A DNA stretch of 11,608 nucleotides from an uncultured Steroidobacteraceae bacterium (GCA_955652795.1 CATPBQ010000293.1:1-11608); one strand, 5' to 3'; positions 1 through 6,625 are shown, counted from the stretch's first letter. Numbers and translations: made by a program. The notes: generated from the sequence alone by a model not told the origin.

Positions 1-898
1 GTGCCAGACGCACCGCAGGACCGCTGTACAGATCGCCGTACACATCGTCCTCCACCAGCGTGAACCCGAACTGCTCCGCCAGCGAGAGAATGCGGTGGCA
101 ATGCGCCGGATCGGCGCTCGAGCCGGTGGGATTGTGCAGCAGCGTCTGCATGAAGAAGGCGCGCGGCCGATGCGCACGGCAGGCCGCTTCCAGCGCCGCG
201 AGATCCGGGCCGTCGGCATGACGCGGCACGCCGATCAGCCGCACGTGGTGCGCGCGCAGCTGCTCGAACAACACGAAGTAGCCGGGATCCTCCACCAGCA
301 CCGCGTCTCCGGGCGCGAGCAGGATCCGCGCCAGCAGATCGAAGGCTTGGGAGGCGCCGTAGGTCGTCACGATGTTGGCGGCACCGGCCGCGATGCCGTG
401 CTGAACCAGGCGCGCGGCGATCTGCTCGCGCAGCTCGGTGAGACCCTGCGGCGGGCACGGCAGCCAGGGCTGCGCGCGCCCGCCGCGCACCAGGCGGGTG
501 AGCACGCCTGCCGGCGCCGCTTCCAGCAGCCAGTTCTCCGGCAGGAAGCCCGAACCCGCCGCGATCAGATCCATGGATTGCGACATGGAGAAGCGCGCGA
601 GCGAGAGCGCATCCGAGCCCGGGTCGGGCAAGGCTTCGATGGCGGCGAGCGGGGCAGACAGCCGCTGCGGCGTGACAAAGAATCCGCGCCCGGCGCGTGA
701 CTCGATCACCCCGCGGGCCACCAGCCGGTCGTAGGCGTCTACCACCGTGAACGGGCTGGCGCCGACCTGCCGTGCGAGCTTGCGAATCGACGGCAGTCGG
801 GTGCCGGGGGACAGCTGGCCGTGGCGCACCAGCTGCGTGAGGCGCTCGCAGATCTGATCGACCAGCGGCACGGCGGAATCGCGGGTCAGTTCGAACAT
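1..898 (-). CDS. MocR-family (GntR HTH + aminotransferase-like) transcriptional regulator, C-terminus cut by window edge
   Basis: Translating the minus strand from the ATG at 898-896 gives 299 codons without a stop up to the left edge. Residues about 10-75 form a GntR-type winged helix: an LPSIRKLA segment near residue 35, then a TVVDAYDRL recognition helix and the GRGFFV wing. From about residue 110 the protein is like class I aminotransferases, with the HNPTG motif (Asn256, expected to contact PLP) and a D284-x-x-Y287 pair expected near the cofactor. The PLP-binding Lys would lie in the missing part; complete family members are about 450-500 aa. MocR proteins use PLP as a sensor of amines, amino acids or vitamin B6, and rarely act as enzymes. 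A GAGGG ribosome site lies 5 bases before the ATG. It follows the exporter gene by 24 bases on the same strand, so the two are probably co-transcribed. Its ligand cannot be read from sequence; PdxR-like control of B6 synthesis is possible but no pdx gene is present. Confidence 0.9.
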   Translation of the reverse strand, partial: MFELTRDSAVPLVDQICERLTQLVRHGQLSPGTRLPSIRKLARQVGASPFTVVDAYDRLVARGVIESRAGRGFFVTPQRLSAPLAAIEALPDPGSDALSLARFSMSQSMDLIAAGSGFLPENWLLEAAPAGVLTRLVRGGRAQPWLPCPPQGLTELREQIAARLVQHGIAAGAANIVTTYGASQAFDLLARILLAPGDAVLVEDPGYFVLFEQLRAHHVRLIGVPRHADGPDLAALEAACRAHRPRAFFMQTLLHNPTGSSADPAHCHRILSLAEQFGFTLVEDDVYGDLYSGPAVRLA

Positions 899-922
899 GA
901 GAACCCTCGCGCCTGACTCGCC

Positions 923-1510
923 TTACCTCACCATCATGACGGCCGTCGTGGCGAGCGCAAGCGCCATGGCGACGTTGAATGCCAATGCGGCGCGCGGCGC
1001 AGCGAGGAAGCCCCGCAGCGAGCTGCCAAACAGCGCCCAGACCGTCATGCAGGGCAGGCCGATGCCCTCCATGATTCCCGCCATATAGCCGCCGCGCAGC
1101 AGCAGTCCGAGCTCCTGGGGCAGAAACAGCGTCGCCGCGGTCACCGTCATCACCCACGCCTTGGGGTTGAGGAACTGGAACATCGCGGCCTCGAGGAAGG
1201 TCACCGGCCGGCGGTTGTCGCGCGCCTCGGTGTCGCTGCGACCCAGCATGCGCCAGCCCAGATACAGCAGGTACGCCGCGCCCACCCAGCCGAGCGCGCT
1301 CTGCGCCGCCGGCCAGCGGGCGAACAGCGCGCTCAAGCCCGCGCACACTGCGAGCAGCTGGGTTACGAATCCGACACCGACCCCCATGATGTGCGGCACC
1401 GTGCGCCGGAATCCGAAGTTCGCTCCCGAGGCGGTCAGCATCACATTGTTGGGCCCCGGCGTGATGGACATCACGAAGGTATACGTGACGAAGGGCAGCG
1501 GGTCGATCAT
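923..1510 (-). CDS. LysE/RhtB-family amino-acid exporter
   Basis: This is a 195-residue, very hydrophobic inner-membrane protein, the usual size for the LysE/RhtB family (about 190-220 aa, five to six membrane helices). The N-terminus carries the family signature TPGPNN at residues 17-22 inside the first helix, and a central FLNPKAW segment is also typical of RhtB-type proteins. The frame stays open upstream to 1642, but that extension is Arg-rich and unlike the family. I therefore start at the ATG at 1510-1508, which directly precedes the conserved N-terminal helix; a weak GGAA lies about 10 bases ahead. The family exports amino acids such as lysine, arginine, threonine, homoserine or cysteine using the proton gradient; the substrate here is not predictable. 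It is the first gene of a two-gene unit with the MocR regulator and is divergent from the thiolase, so the regulator probably controls it from the shared intergenic region. Confidence 0.88.
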   Translation of the reverse strand: MIDPLPFVTYTFVMSITPGPNNVMLTASGANFGFRRTVPHIMGVGVGFVTQLLAVCAGLSALFARWPAAQSALGWVGAAYLLYLGWRMLGRSDTEARDNRRPVTFLEAAMFQFLNPKAWVMTVTAATLFLPQELGLLLRGGYMAGIMEGIGLPCMTVWALFGSSLRGFLAAPRAALAFNVAMALALATTAVMMVR

Positions 1511-1546
1511 GGGCGTGCGTTCCAGGCGGTTACCAGGGGCGCGCAA

Positions 1547-1559
1547 GATTGCCGCAATC
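1547..1559. repeat. Perfect 6+1+6 inverted repeat (candidate operator)
   Basis: GATTGC and GCAATC are separated by a single C. The repeat lies 37 bases upstream of the exporter start, where a regulator of the minus-strand promoter could bind. The role as an operator is inferred. Confidence 0.4.
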
Positions 1560-1605
1560 CTGGACCCGCAGGGCAGATACGCCCGGGCGGCCGGCTGCAC
1601 GTACT

Positions 1606-1626
1606 GTACCGGGTGCAGACCGGTAC
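1606..1626. repeat. Perfect 7-7-7 inverted repeat overlapping the thiolase promoter (candidate operator)
   Basis: GTACCGG (1606-1612) and CCGGTAC (1620-1626) are separated by seven bases. A second pair of arms, CTGCAC (1595-1600) and GTGCAG (1613-1618), is interleaved with it. The site covers the -35 position expected for the TATCAT hexamer at 1637-1642, so a bound protein would occlude or activate RNA polymerase at the thiolase. A dyad of this geometry is typical of a dimeric repressor or activator; the binding protein is not identified. Confidence 0.45.
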
Positions 1627-1650
1627 GGCGCCCACGTATCATCGCCGGTC

Positions 1651-2856
1651 ATGAGTGAGCCTTTCATCTGCGACGCCGCGCGCACGCCGATCGGGCGCTA
1701 CGGTGGCGCCCTTGCTGCAGTCCGAGCCGACGATCTGGCGGCCGTGCCGATCGCCGCGCTGCTGCGGCGCAATCCCTCCCTTGAGCCCGCCGCCATCGAA
1801 GAGGTGCTGCTCGGCTGCGCGAACCAGGCGGGGGAGGACAACCGCAACGTCGCGCGCATGGCGGTGTTGCTGGCGGGTCTGCCGGTGTCGGTGCCGGGCG
1901 CCACGATCAACCGCCTGTGCGGCTCGGGTCTGGATGCGGTGGCGATGGCCGCGCGCATCATCCGCGCCGGCGAAGCCGAGGTGGTGGTGGCGGGCGGCGT
2001 CGAATCCATGTCACGCGCGCCGTTCGTCATCCCCAAGGCCGACGCGGCCTTCAGCCGCAGCGCGGAAATTCATGACACGACCCTCGGCTGGCGCTTCGTC
2101 AATCCGCGCATGCGGGAGCGGTATGGCATCGACTCGATGCCCGAAACCGGCGAAAACGTCGCCGCGCAGTTCAACATCGCACGCGCCGACCAGGACCGCT
2201 TTGCGCTGCGCAGCCAGCAGCGCACCGCGGCCGCCTACGCCCGCGGCTTCTATGACGCGGAGCTGGTGCCGGTGGAGATTGCGCAGCGCAAGGGCAAGGC
2301 GCTCGTGGTGACGCGCGACGAGCATCCGCGGCCCGAGACCACGCTCGAGCAGCTGGCGGCGTTGCCGACGCCGTTTCGCGCCAACGGCACAGTCACCGCC
2401 GGCAATGCCTCCGGGGTGAACGACGGCGCCTGCGCGCTGCTCATCGCCTCCGAGGACGCAGCCCGGCGCCTGAATCTGACACCGCGCGCGCGCATCGTCG
2501 CCGCGGCCACCGCCGGCGTGGAGCCCAGGATCATGGGCATGGGCCCGTTGCCCGCCACGCGCAAGGTGCTGTCGATCGCGCGACTCACGCTCGAGCAGCT
2601 GCAGGTGATCGAGTTGAACGAGGCGTTCGCGAGCCAGGCGCTCGCGGTGCTGCGTGATTTGAAGCTTCCCGACGACGCGAGCCACGTCAATCCCAACGGC
2701 GGCGCGATCGCGCTCGGCCACCCGCTGGGCATGTCCGGCGCACGGCTCGCCACCACCGCCACGTGGCAGCTCGCCGCGCTGCGCGGCCGCTATGCCTTGT
2801 GCACCATGTGCATCGGCGTAGGGCAGGGTATCGCGCTCATCCTGGAGCGCGTCTGA
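1651..2856 (+). CDS. Acetyl-CoA acyltransferase (thiolase), 3-oxoadipyl-CoA thiolase-like
   Basis: The 401-residue protein has the full thiolase length and all catalytic elements: nucleophilic Cys90 in NRLCGSG, the NEAF segment, His357 in GHPLGMSG and Cys387 in the terminal CIGVGQG. Stretches such as CANQAGEDNRNVARMA, GGVESMSRAPFV and DSMPET are those I recall from PcaF/PaaJ, the thiolases that split 3-oxoadipyl-CoA into succinyl-CoA and acetyl-CoA at the end of aromatic (beta-ketoadipate or phenylacetate) breakdown. Other acetyl-CoA acetyltransferases share much of this, so the substrate is a probable rather than certain assignment. The frame is open upstream to 1549, but the ATG at 1651 gives the canonical N-terminus (ICDAARTPIGR). 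No Shine-Dalgarno sequence precedes it. No other aromatic or beta-oxidation gene is in the window, so it stands alone between an exporter and a dehydratase. It converges on the dehydratase, with a hairpin between them. Confidence 0.9.
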   Translation: MSEPFICDAARTPIGRYGGALAAVRADDLAAVPIAALLRRNPSLEPAAIEEVLLGCANQAGEDNRNVARMAVLLAGLPVSVPGATINRLCGSGLDAVAMAARIIRAGEAEVVVAGGVESMSRAPFVIPKADAAFSRSAEIHDTTLGWRFVNPRMRERYGIDSMPETGENVAAQFNIARADQDRFALRSQQRTAAAYARGFYDAELVPVEIAQRKGKALVVTRDEHPRPETTLEQLAALPTPFRANGTVTAGNASGVNDGACALLIASEDAARRLNLTPRARIVAAATAGVEPRIMGMGPLPATRKVLSIARLTLEQLQVIELNEAFASQALAVLRDLKLPDDASHVNPNGGAIALGHPLGMSGARLATTATWQLAALRGRYALCTMCIGVGQGIALILERV

Positions 2857-2876
2857 GGCGCTTGGTAAGCGCCTCA
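2854..2876. terminator. Bidirectional terminator hairpin containing both stop codons
   Basis: Perfect 10-bp arms (2854-2863 and 2867-2876) flank a GGT loop. The left arm begins with the TGA stop of the thiolase (2854-2856). The right arm ends with TCA, the complement of the TGA stop of the convergent dehydratase (2874-2876). There is no run of T on either side, so it is not a textbook intrinsic terminator, but its position between convergent genes and GC-rich stem fit a transcript-end stabiliser or terminator. Confidence 0.7.
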
Positions 2877-3851
2877 CGGTGCCGGGGCACCGGGCGTCCA
2901 CGGCAGCCGCTCGAGATCGAGGTTGCCGCCGCTGAGCACCACCCCGATGCGCAGGCCGCACAGCTCCGGCCGCTCCGCGAGCAGCGCCGCATACGGCACC
3001 GCCCCCGATGGCTCGACGATGATTTTCATGACCTCCCACAGCTGCCGCATCGCGCGCACGATCGACTCATCGGACACGGTCGTGATGTCATCGACCCGGC
3101 GTCGGATCTCCGCGAACGGTCGCTCGCCCAACGCGCTGCGCAGGCCGTCGGCGATGGTGTCGGGGTTGAGGCTCGGCAGGATCCGGCCGGCCCGCAACGA
3201 GCGCGCGGCATCGTCGGCGCCGGCGGGCTCGACACCGATCACGCGGATGGCGGGCTTGAGGGTCTTCGCCGCGACCGCGGTGCCGCTCAGGAGTCCCCCG
3301 CCCCCCACCGGGCAGAGGATCAGGTCGAGATCGGGGACTTGCGTCAGCAATTCCACCGCAAGGGTAGCCTGGCCGGCCATCACCGCGAGATCGTCATAAG
3401 GATGAACCAGGATCGCGCCGGTGGCGGCGATGAGCTGGCGCGCGCTGTCCTCGCGCGCCGCCAGAGTTGATTCACAGTAAGTGATCTCGCCGCCGTAGCG
3501 GCGCACCGCGTCGCGCTTGGTTTGTACGGTGTTGTGGGGCATCACGATGTACGCCGGAATGCCCCGCAGCCGCGCCGCGCGCGCCAGCGCCGCCGCGTGA
3601 TTGCCCGAGGAGTGCGTCGCGACGCCGCGGCGCGCCTGCGACTCGGACAAGGCGAATACGGCGTTGGTGGCGCCGCGCGCCTTGAAGGCGCCGCACTTCT
3701 GGAAGTTCTCGCACTTGAAGTACAGCCGCGCACCGGCCCGGGCGTCCAGCGTCGTGCTCGTGAGCACGGGCGTGACGCTGACCTTGCCTGCGATGCGCTC
3801 GCGCGCTTCCTGGATGAGATCCCAGGTGAGACCTGAGGGGTTGCCGGGCAT
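2874..3851 (-). CDS. Serine racemase/threonine dehydratase-like fold-type II PLP enzyme
   Basis: This 325-residue protein has the beta-family PLP fold. The cofactor lysine is Lys57 in GAFKARGA, preceded by the CENFQK segment typical of serine racemases and threo-3-hydroxyaspartate dehydratases. SSGNHA (81-86) binds the substrate carboxylate, GGGGLLSG (183-190) is the phosphate loop, and SGGN (307-310) contacts the pyridine ring. There is no C-terminal ACT regulatory domain, so it is a catabolic-type or racemase-type enzyme, not the roughly 500-aa biosynthetic IlvA. Likely reactions are deamination of L-serine, L-threonine or 3-hydroxyaspartate to the 2-oxo acid, or serine racemisation; these cannot be separated by sequence alone. 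The start at 3851 is the only reasonable ATG, but no Shine-Dalgarno sequence precedes it. A TTGACC (5 of 6 to a -35 box) sits about 30 bases upstream with a poor -10. It lies 88 bases downstream of the protease gene on the same strand and may be partly read from that operon. Confidence 0.87.
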   Translation of the reverse strand: MPGNPSGLTWDLIQEARERIAGKVSVTPVLTSTTLDARAGARLYFKCENFQKCGAFKARGATNAVFALSESQARRGVATHSSGNHAAALARAARLRGIPAYIVMPHNTVQTKRDAVRRYGGEITYCESTLAAREDSARQLIAATGAILVHPYDDLAVMAGQATLAVELLTQVPDLDLILCPVGGGGLLSGTAVAAKTLKPAIRVIGVEPAGADDAARSLRAGRILPSLNPDTIADGLRSALGERPFAEIRRRVDDITTVSDESIVRAMRQLWEVMKIIVEPSGAVPYAALLAERPELCGLRIGVVLSGGNLDLERLPWTPGAPAP

Positions 3852-3939
3852 GGGCGCATCAGCATGGCACGCCTTGCGGGCGGGTCAAGCCGGCCAGGGC
3901 GCCGGGCAACGCGCACCGCCGCGCGCCCGCAGTGCGGTT
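3852..3939 (-). promoter_or_regulatory. Short gap with a weak candidate promoter for the dehydratase
   Basis: Read on the minus strand, TTGACC is followed after 16 bases by CATGCT, which matches a -10 box at only 3 of 6 positions and ends 9 bases before the dehydratase ATG. A 5-bp inverted repeat (CGCAC/GTGCG) just after the protease stop is too weak to call a terminator. Read-through from the sigma operon is possible. Confidence 0.2.
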
Positions 3940-5223
3940 TCAGTGCGTGGCGCGCACCGCAACCGCGCCGCGGTGTTGGCGCGCATCGAGCCGGGCCAGC
4001 GCGGCCGTGATGTCCACGGCCGGTGGATCCGCCGCTACCGAGGCGGCGCCCGCCGCGACCTCCCTCAGCAGCGACACGATGGTGTTGGTGGCGAGGCGCG
4101 TTGACGATGCCGACATCAGCAGCGCAATCACGCCGGTGAGTTCAGCGGCTGCCACGGAGGATCCGGACTCGAAGTCGTACTGCGCGCCGGGGCGCAGAGT
4201 GAGCACGTGCTGTGCGGGAGCACCCAAGGCACCTGGCGGCAGCGCCTGCTCGCTCCCCGAGGCGGCGATCACCCCCGCGATCGCGGTTGGAAAGCCCTGG
4301 TCCGCCCCATTGGCGGCGCCGACGATGGTCACACCATGCTTCAGGGCGCTCTGCACCAGCGCGGACAGCAACGGGTCCGCCGGACCGGCGACGCTCAGGT
4401 TTATGAGTGGCGCGCCGGAGGCGAGGGCGGCGGCGAGCGCCTGCGCCAGCGTGAAGGTGTTGCAGGCCGCCGCGTCGCTGTCGGGCTGCAGCTGCCAGCA
4501 GGCTTCGAACACCTCGAGCTGCGCCTGCGGCGCGATTCCCACGATGCCGATGTGGTTGTTGGCGACCGCCGCGATCAGGCCGGCCATCGCGGTGCCGTGG
4601 CGCAGTGAGGACGCGGCCGGCGCGCGGGTCGCAAGGAAGGAATGCGTGCGCACGATCCTTCCGGCCAGATCCGGATGCTGCGCATCGACGCCGGTGTCGA
4701 TGAGGGCGACGCGCACGCCTGCGCCCTGGGCGCGCTCGTGGGCACGGGCGATGCCGAGCGTCAGCAGATTGCTCTGCAGGTCGTACAGCGGATCGTTATA
4801 AGGAGTGCCCGCCGCGGGCGCATCGCTGAGGGTGTGAAACTCCTGCAGCGGCTGCGCGAGCACGACGCGCGTATCCTTCGACAGTGCGGCGAGCACCTCG
4901 GGGACGGGCCGGCCGTCGGTGATCTCGTACACCACGCAATGCATCGACAGGGCCTTGATCGGCCAGCTTGCCACCTGCCGCAGAGAGTACGCGCTCGCCA
5001 CCCGGCGCGCCTGCTGCTGCGCGCTCTGCGCCACGCGGTAGCCGTCCCCGCCGTAGTGGCTGCCCGTGGTGCCGGCGGGACCGGGGGCCGTGTGCGGCTC
5101 GTTGGCGAACGCCACCACGATGCGCGGCGGCTGCGCCGGGGGCGGCGCAATGGGCGGCGCGGCGAGCGCGGTCCCACCCAGAAGCGCAAGGCATACGGCG
5201 GCGACGCGCGTGAGGGCGCACAT
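3940..5223 (-). CDS. Secreted subtilisin-like (S8) serine protease
   Basis: The 427-residue protein begins with a clear Sec signal peptide: hydrophobic core at residues 5-17, then GGTALAA with cleavage likely near residue 22. Residues about 34-155 resemble an S8 propeptide/fervidolysin-like N-terminal domain, ending with RVVLAQPLQEF. The catalytic domain carries Asp176 in ALIDTGVD, His209 in RHGTAMAG, the oxyanion Asn305 in GAANGA and Ser356 in SGSSVAAA. The spacing matches subtilisin, so all catalytic residues are present, although GTSMA and AAGN are replaced by GSSVA and GAAN. It probably acts in the periplasm or outside the cell. The ATG at 5223-5221 overlaps the anti-sigma stop by one base (TAATG), which implies translational coupling. 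The frame happens to stay open upstream to 6039, but that part is the anti-sigma gene in another frame and lacks a signal sequence. As third gene of the sigma operon it is a candidate effector or regulator of the anti-sigma factor. Confidence 0.9.
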   Translation of the reverse strand: MCALTRVAAVCLALLGGTALAAPPIAPPPAQPPRIVVAFANEPHTAPGPAGTTGSHYGGDGYRVAQSAQQQARRVASAYSLRQVASWPIKALSMHCVVYEITDGRPVPEVLAALSKDTRVVLAQPLQEFHTLSDAPAAGTPYNDPLYDLQSNLLTLGIARAHERAQGAGVRVALIDTGVDAQHPDLAGRIVRTHSFLATRAPAASSLRHGTAMAGLIAAVANNHIGIVGIAPQAQLEVFEACWQLQPDSDAAACNTFTLAQALAAALASGAPLINLSVAGPADPLLSALVQSALKHGVTIVGAANGADQGFPTAIAGVIAASGSEQALPPGALGAPAQHVLTLRPGAQYDFESGSSVAAAELTGVIALLMSASSTRLATNTIVSLLREVAAGAASVAADPPAVDITAALARLDARQHRGAVAVRATH

Positions 5224-5969
5224 TACGGTTCCCGTGTGCGCCGTCCCTGCGCGCCCTCGGACCCATCGGTCCCCGTCAGTGGCTCGACCCAGCGCACCCG
5301 CGCGTCGGCGCGCAGCCGCTCTGCGAGCGCGCGCATCTGCGGACTCACCTCGCCAAACTCCGCGCCCCCGCGCGCTGCGGCAGTGACCGGCGCGATGCCG
5401 AATATTCCAGTCGTTCCCGGACCCTCGACCACGCGCGCGCCGGCCGAGCGCAGCATTTCCTCCATCTCCCCGATCGGCAGCGAGCGCTCGAAGGCGACGT
5501 GCAGCACGCCGGGCGTGGCGCGGATGGCATCGGTGTGGGTGGCATAGCGCGGCTGCGACCAGCGGTATGCGGTGGGTGCGAAAGCGGCGAGCCCCACGGC
5601 CAGCACGAAAGTCGCGGCCCAGGCGAGTCCCGGCGGCCGCCAGGCGGCCGCGAGCGCGGACGCAGCGTCCGGGCGGGCGCGAGCGCTCAGGCGGGCGGGC
5701 GGGTTCACCGGCCGCGGCCCCGCGGACGGCTGACCGTCGATTCGCTCCATCAGCTTGCGAAACGACGGTCCGGGCGCATAAGTCACGCGGTCCGGCTCGG
5801 TCAACACCTGGCACAGCAGGCGCTGCCGCGCGAGCTCCTGCGTGCAGGCCGCACACTCGCGCAGGTGCTGCTCCACGCCGGCGCGCTCGGCGTGCGACAG
5901 CCGGCCATTTGCGAGCCACGGCAACAGCAGCCAGGACTCCTCGTGACGGGAAGCGTAGCTCGCCATCAT
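5223..5969 (-). CDS. Single-pass zinc-finger anti-sigma factor with a propeptide-like periplasmic domain
   Basis: This is a 248-residue protein. The N-terminal cytoplasmic domain has the zinc anti-sigma pattern H9-x25-H35-x3-C39-x2-C42 (zf-HC2 type, with His in place of the usual first Cys). This domain should bind the sigma factor encoded just upstream. A Pro/Ala/Arg-rich linker (about 80-112) leads to one membrane helix at about 115-133. The outer part, residues about 152-231, begins VLHVAF, continues through a VVEGPG turn and ends LRADARVRWVEPL. This layout is like the ferredoxin-fold propeptides of S8 proteases and has a counterpart in the protease encoded next. Two adjacent ATGs are available. 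The first, at 5969, overlaps the sigma stop (ATGA, 4 bases) and lies 11 bases after AGGAG; the second, at 5966, overlaps by one base. I prefer the first. The open frame further upstream lies inside the sigma gene and is not used. Confidence 0.87.
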   Translation of the reverse strand: MMASYASRHEESWLLLPWLANGRLSHAERAGVEQHLRECAACTQELARQRLLCQVLTEPDRVTYAPGPSFRKLMERIDGQPSAGPRPVNPPARLSARARPDAASALAAAWRPPGLAWAATFVLAVGLAAFAPTAYRWSQPRYATHTDAIRATPGVLHVAFERSLPIGEMEEMLRSAGARVVEGPGTTGIFGIAPVTAAARGGAEFGEVSPQMRALAERLRADARVRWVEPLTGTDGSEGAQGRRTREP

Positions 5970-6625
5970 GACTCGTGGCGCTCCTGCGCGGCCTGGCGCA
6001 CGCCCGCGCCCGGTGGCGCGGTCGCGGAAGCGCCGGCAAGCTGCGGCAGCAGCTTCTGCAGTTTCGCGCGCGCGTGAAACAGTCGCGTCTTCACCGTGTT
6101 CACCGGACAACCCATGATCGTGGCGATCTCTTCGCAGGAATACCCCAGCTCATAGCACAGCTCCACGCCGAGGCGCTGCTCGGCCGGGAGCTGCGCGAGC
6201 GCCTGTTCCAGCCAGTCGCGCAGCTCCTCGGTACGGAACGGCTCGTCACTCATGAGTGGCAGCGACTCGTCCTCCAGGTTCTGCTGCTGTCCCAGTCGTG
6301 CCGAGGAACGCAGCGCATTGCGCGCCTTGCGGTAGGCAATTCCCAGAATCCACGTCGAGGGCTGGGAGTCGCCGCGGAAGTCGCGCGCCTTGCGCCACAC
6401 GACCCAGAAGGTGTCGTTGATGACCTCTTCCGCCAGGTCGTAGCGGTGCGTGAGGCGCGTCAGGAAGCGCGCCATGCGGCGATGGTACAGGTTATAGAGC
6501 TCCTCGAACGCCTTGCGGTCGCCGTTCGCAATGCGCGCCATGAGATCCACCTCACGCGCCACCGAGGCTGACCCGCGGTACGTCGGTTCCACCATGCCCC
6601 TGTCGTTGTAGCCTGTCGCCTTCAC
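5966..6625 (-). CDS. ECF (group IV) RNA polymerase sigma factor
   Basis: This 219-residue protein has sigma region 2 at about residues 40-107, including the DLAEEVINDTFWVVWRK helix and the STWILGIAYRKARN segment that melts and reads the -10 element. Region 4 is at about 138-195, with a helix-turn-helix (GYSCEEIATIMG, then NTVKTRLFHARAKL) that reads the -35 element. There is no region 1.1 or 3, as expected for extracytoplasmic-function sigma factors. The start is a GTG at 6625, preceded by GAGGG at 6-7 bases; an internal ATG at 6595 is possible but its purine run lies too close. It is the first gene of a three-gene operon with its anti-sigma factor and a secreted protease, so it is probably held at the membrane until an envelope signal releases it. 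Target genes are not identifiable here; autoregulation and control of the nearby porin are possible. Confidence 0.94.
   Translation of the reverse strand: MKATGYNDRGMVEPTYRGSASVAREVDLMARIANGDRKAFEELYNLYHRRMARFLTRLTHRYDLAEEVINDTFWVVWRKARDFRGDSQPSTWILGIAYRKARNALRSSARLGQQQNLEDESLPLMSDEPFRTEELRDWLEQALAQLPAEQRLGVELCYELGYSCEEIATIMGCPVNTVKTRLFHARAKLQKLLPQLAGASATAPPGAGVRQAAQERHES

Larger units (their letters stand above)
1511..1650. promoter_or_regulatory. Divergent promoter/operator region between exporter and thiolase
   Basis: This 140-base region separates the starts of the exporter (minus) and the thiolase (plus). It holds two perfect inverted repeats, 1547-1559 and 1606-1626, and an 18-base-period direct repeat CCGGsTGCA (1591-1599 and 1609-1617); the inverted repeats have their own entries. 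A TATCAT hexamer at 1637-1642 (5 of 6 matches to a -10 box) lies 8 bases before the thiolase ATG, with no convincing -35 upstream. The thiolase has no Shine-Dalgarno sequence. Binding by the neighbouring MocR regulator is an inference from proximity, since MocR and GntR operators are usually paired repeats next to the regulated gene. Confidence 0.5.

Noticed and set aside
95..700. 201-codon plus-strand open frame
   Set aside because: It is antisense to the MocR regulator, whose HTH and aminotransferase-like motifs are clear on the minus strand.
2011..3039. 342-codon minus-strand open frame across the end of the thiolase and of the dehydratase
   Set aside because: Compositional shadow: it overlaps two confident genes and has no recognisable domain.
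5224..6039. Apparent upstream extension of the protease frame, giving a 699-residue open frame (3940-6039, minus)
   Set aside because: The added part is Arg/Ala/Pro-rich, unlike any family, and is the anti-sigma gene read in another frame. A clean signal peptide starts at 5223.
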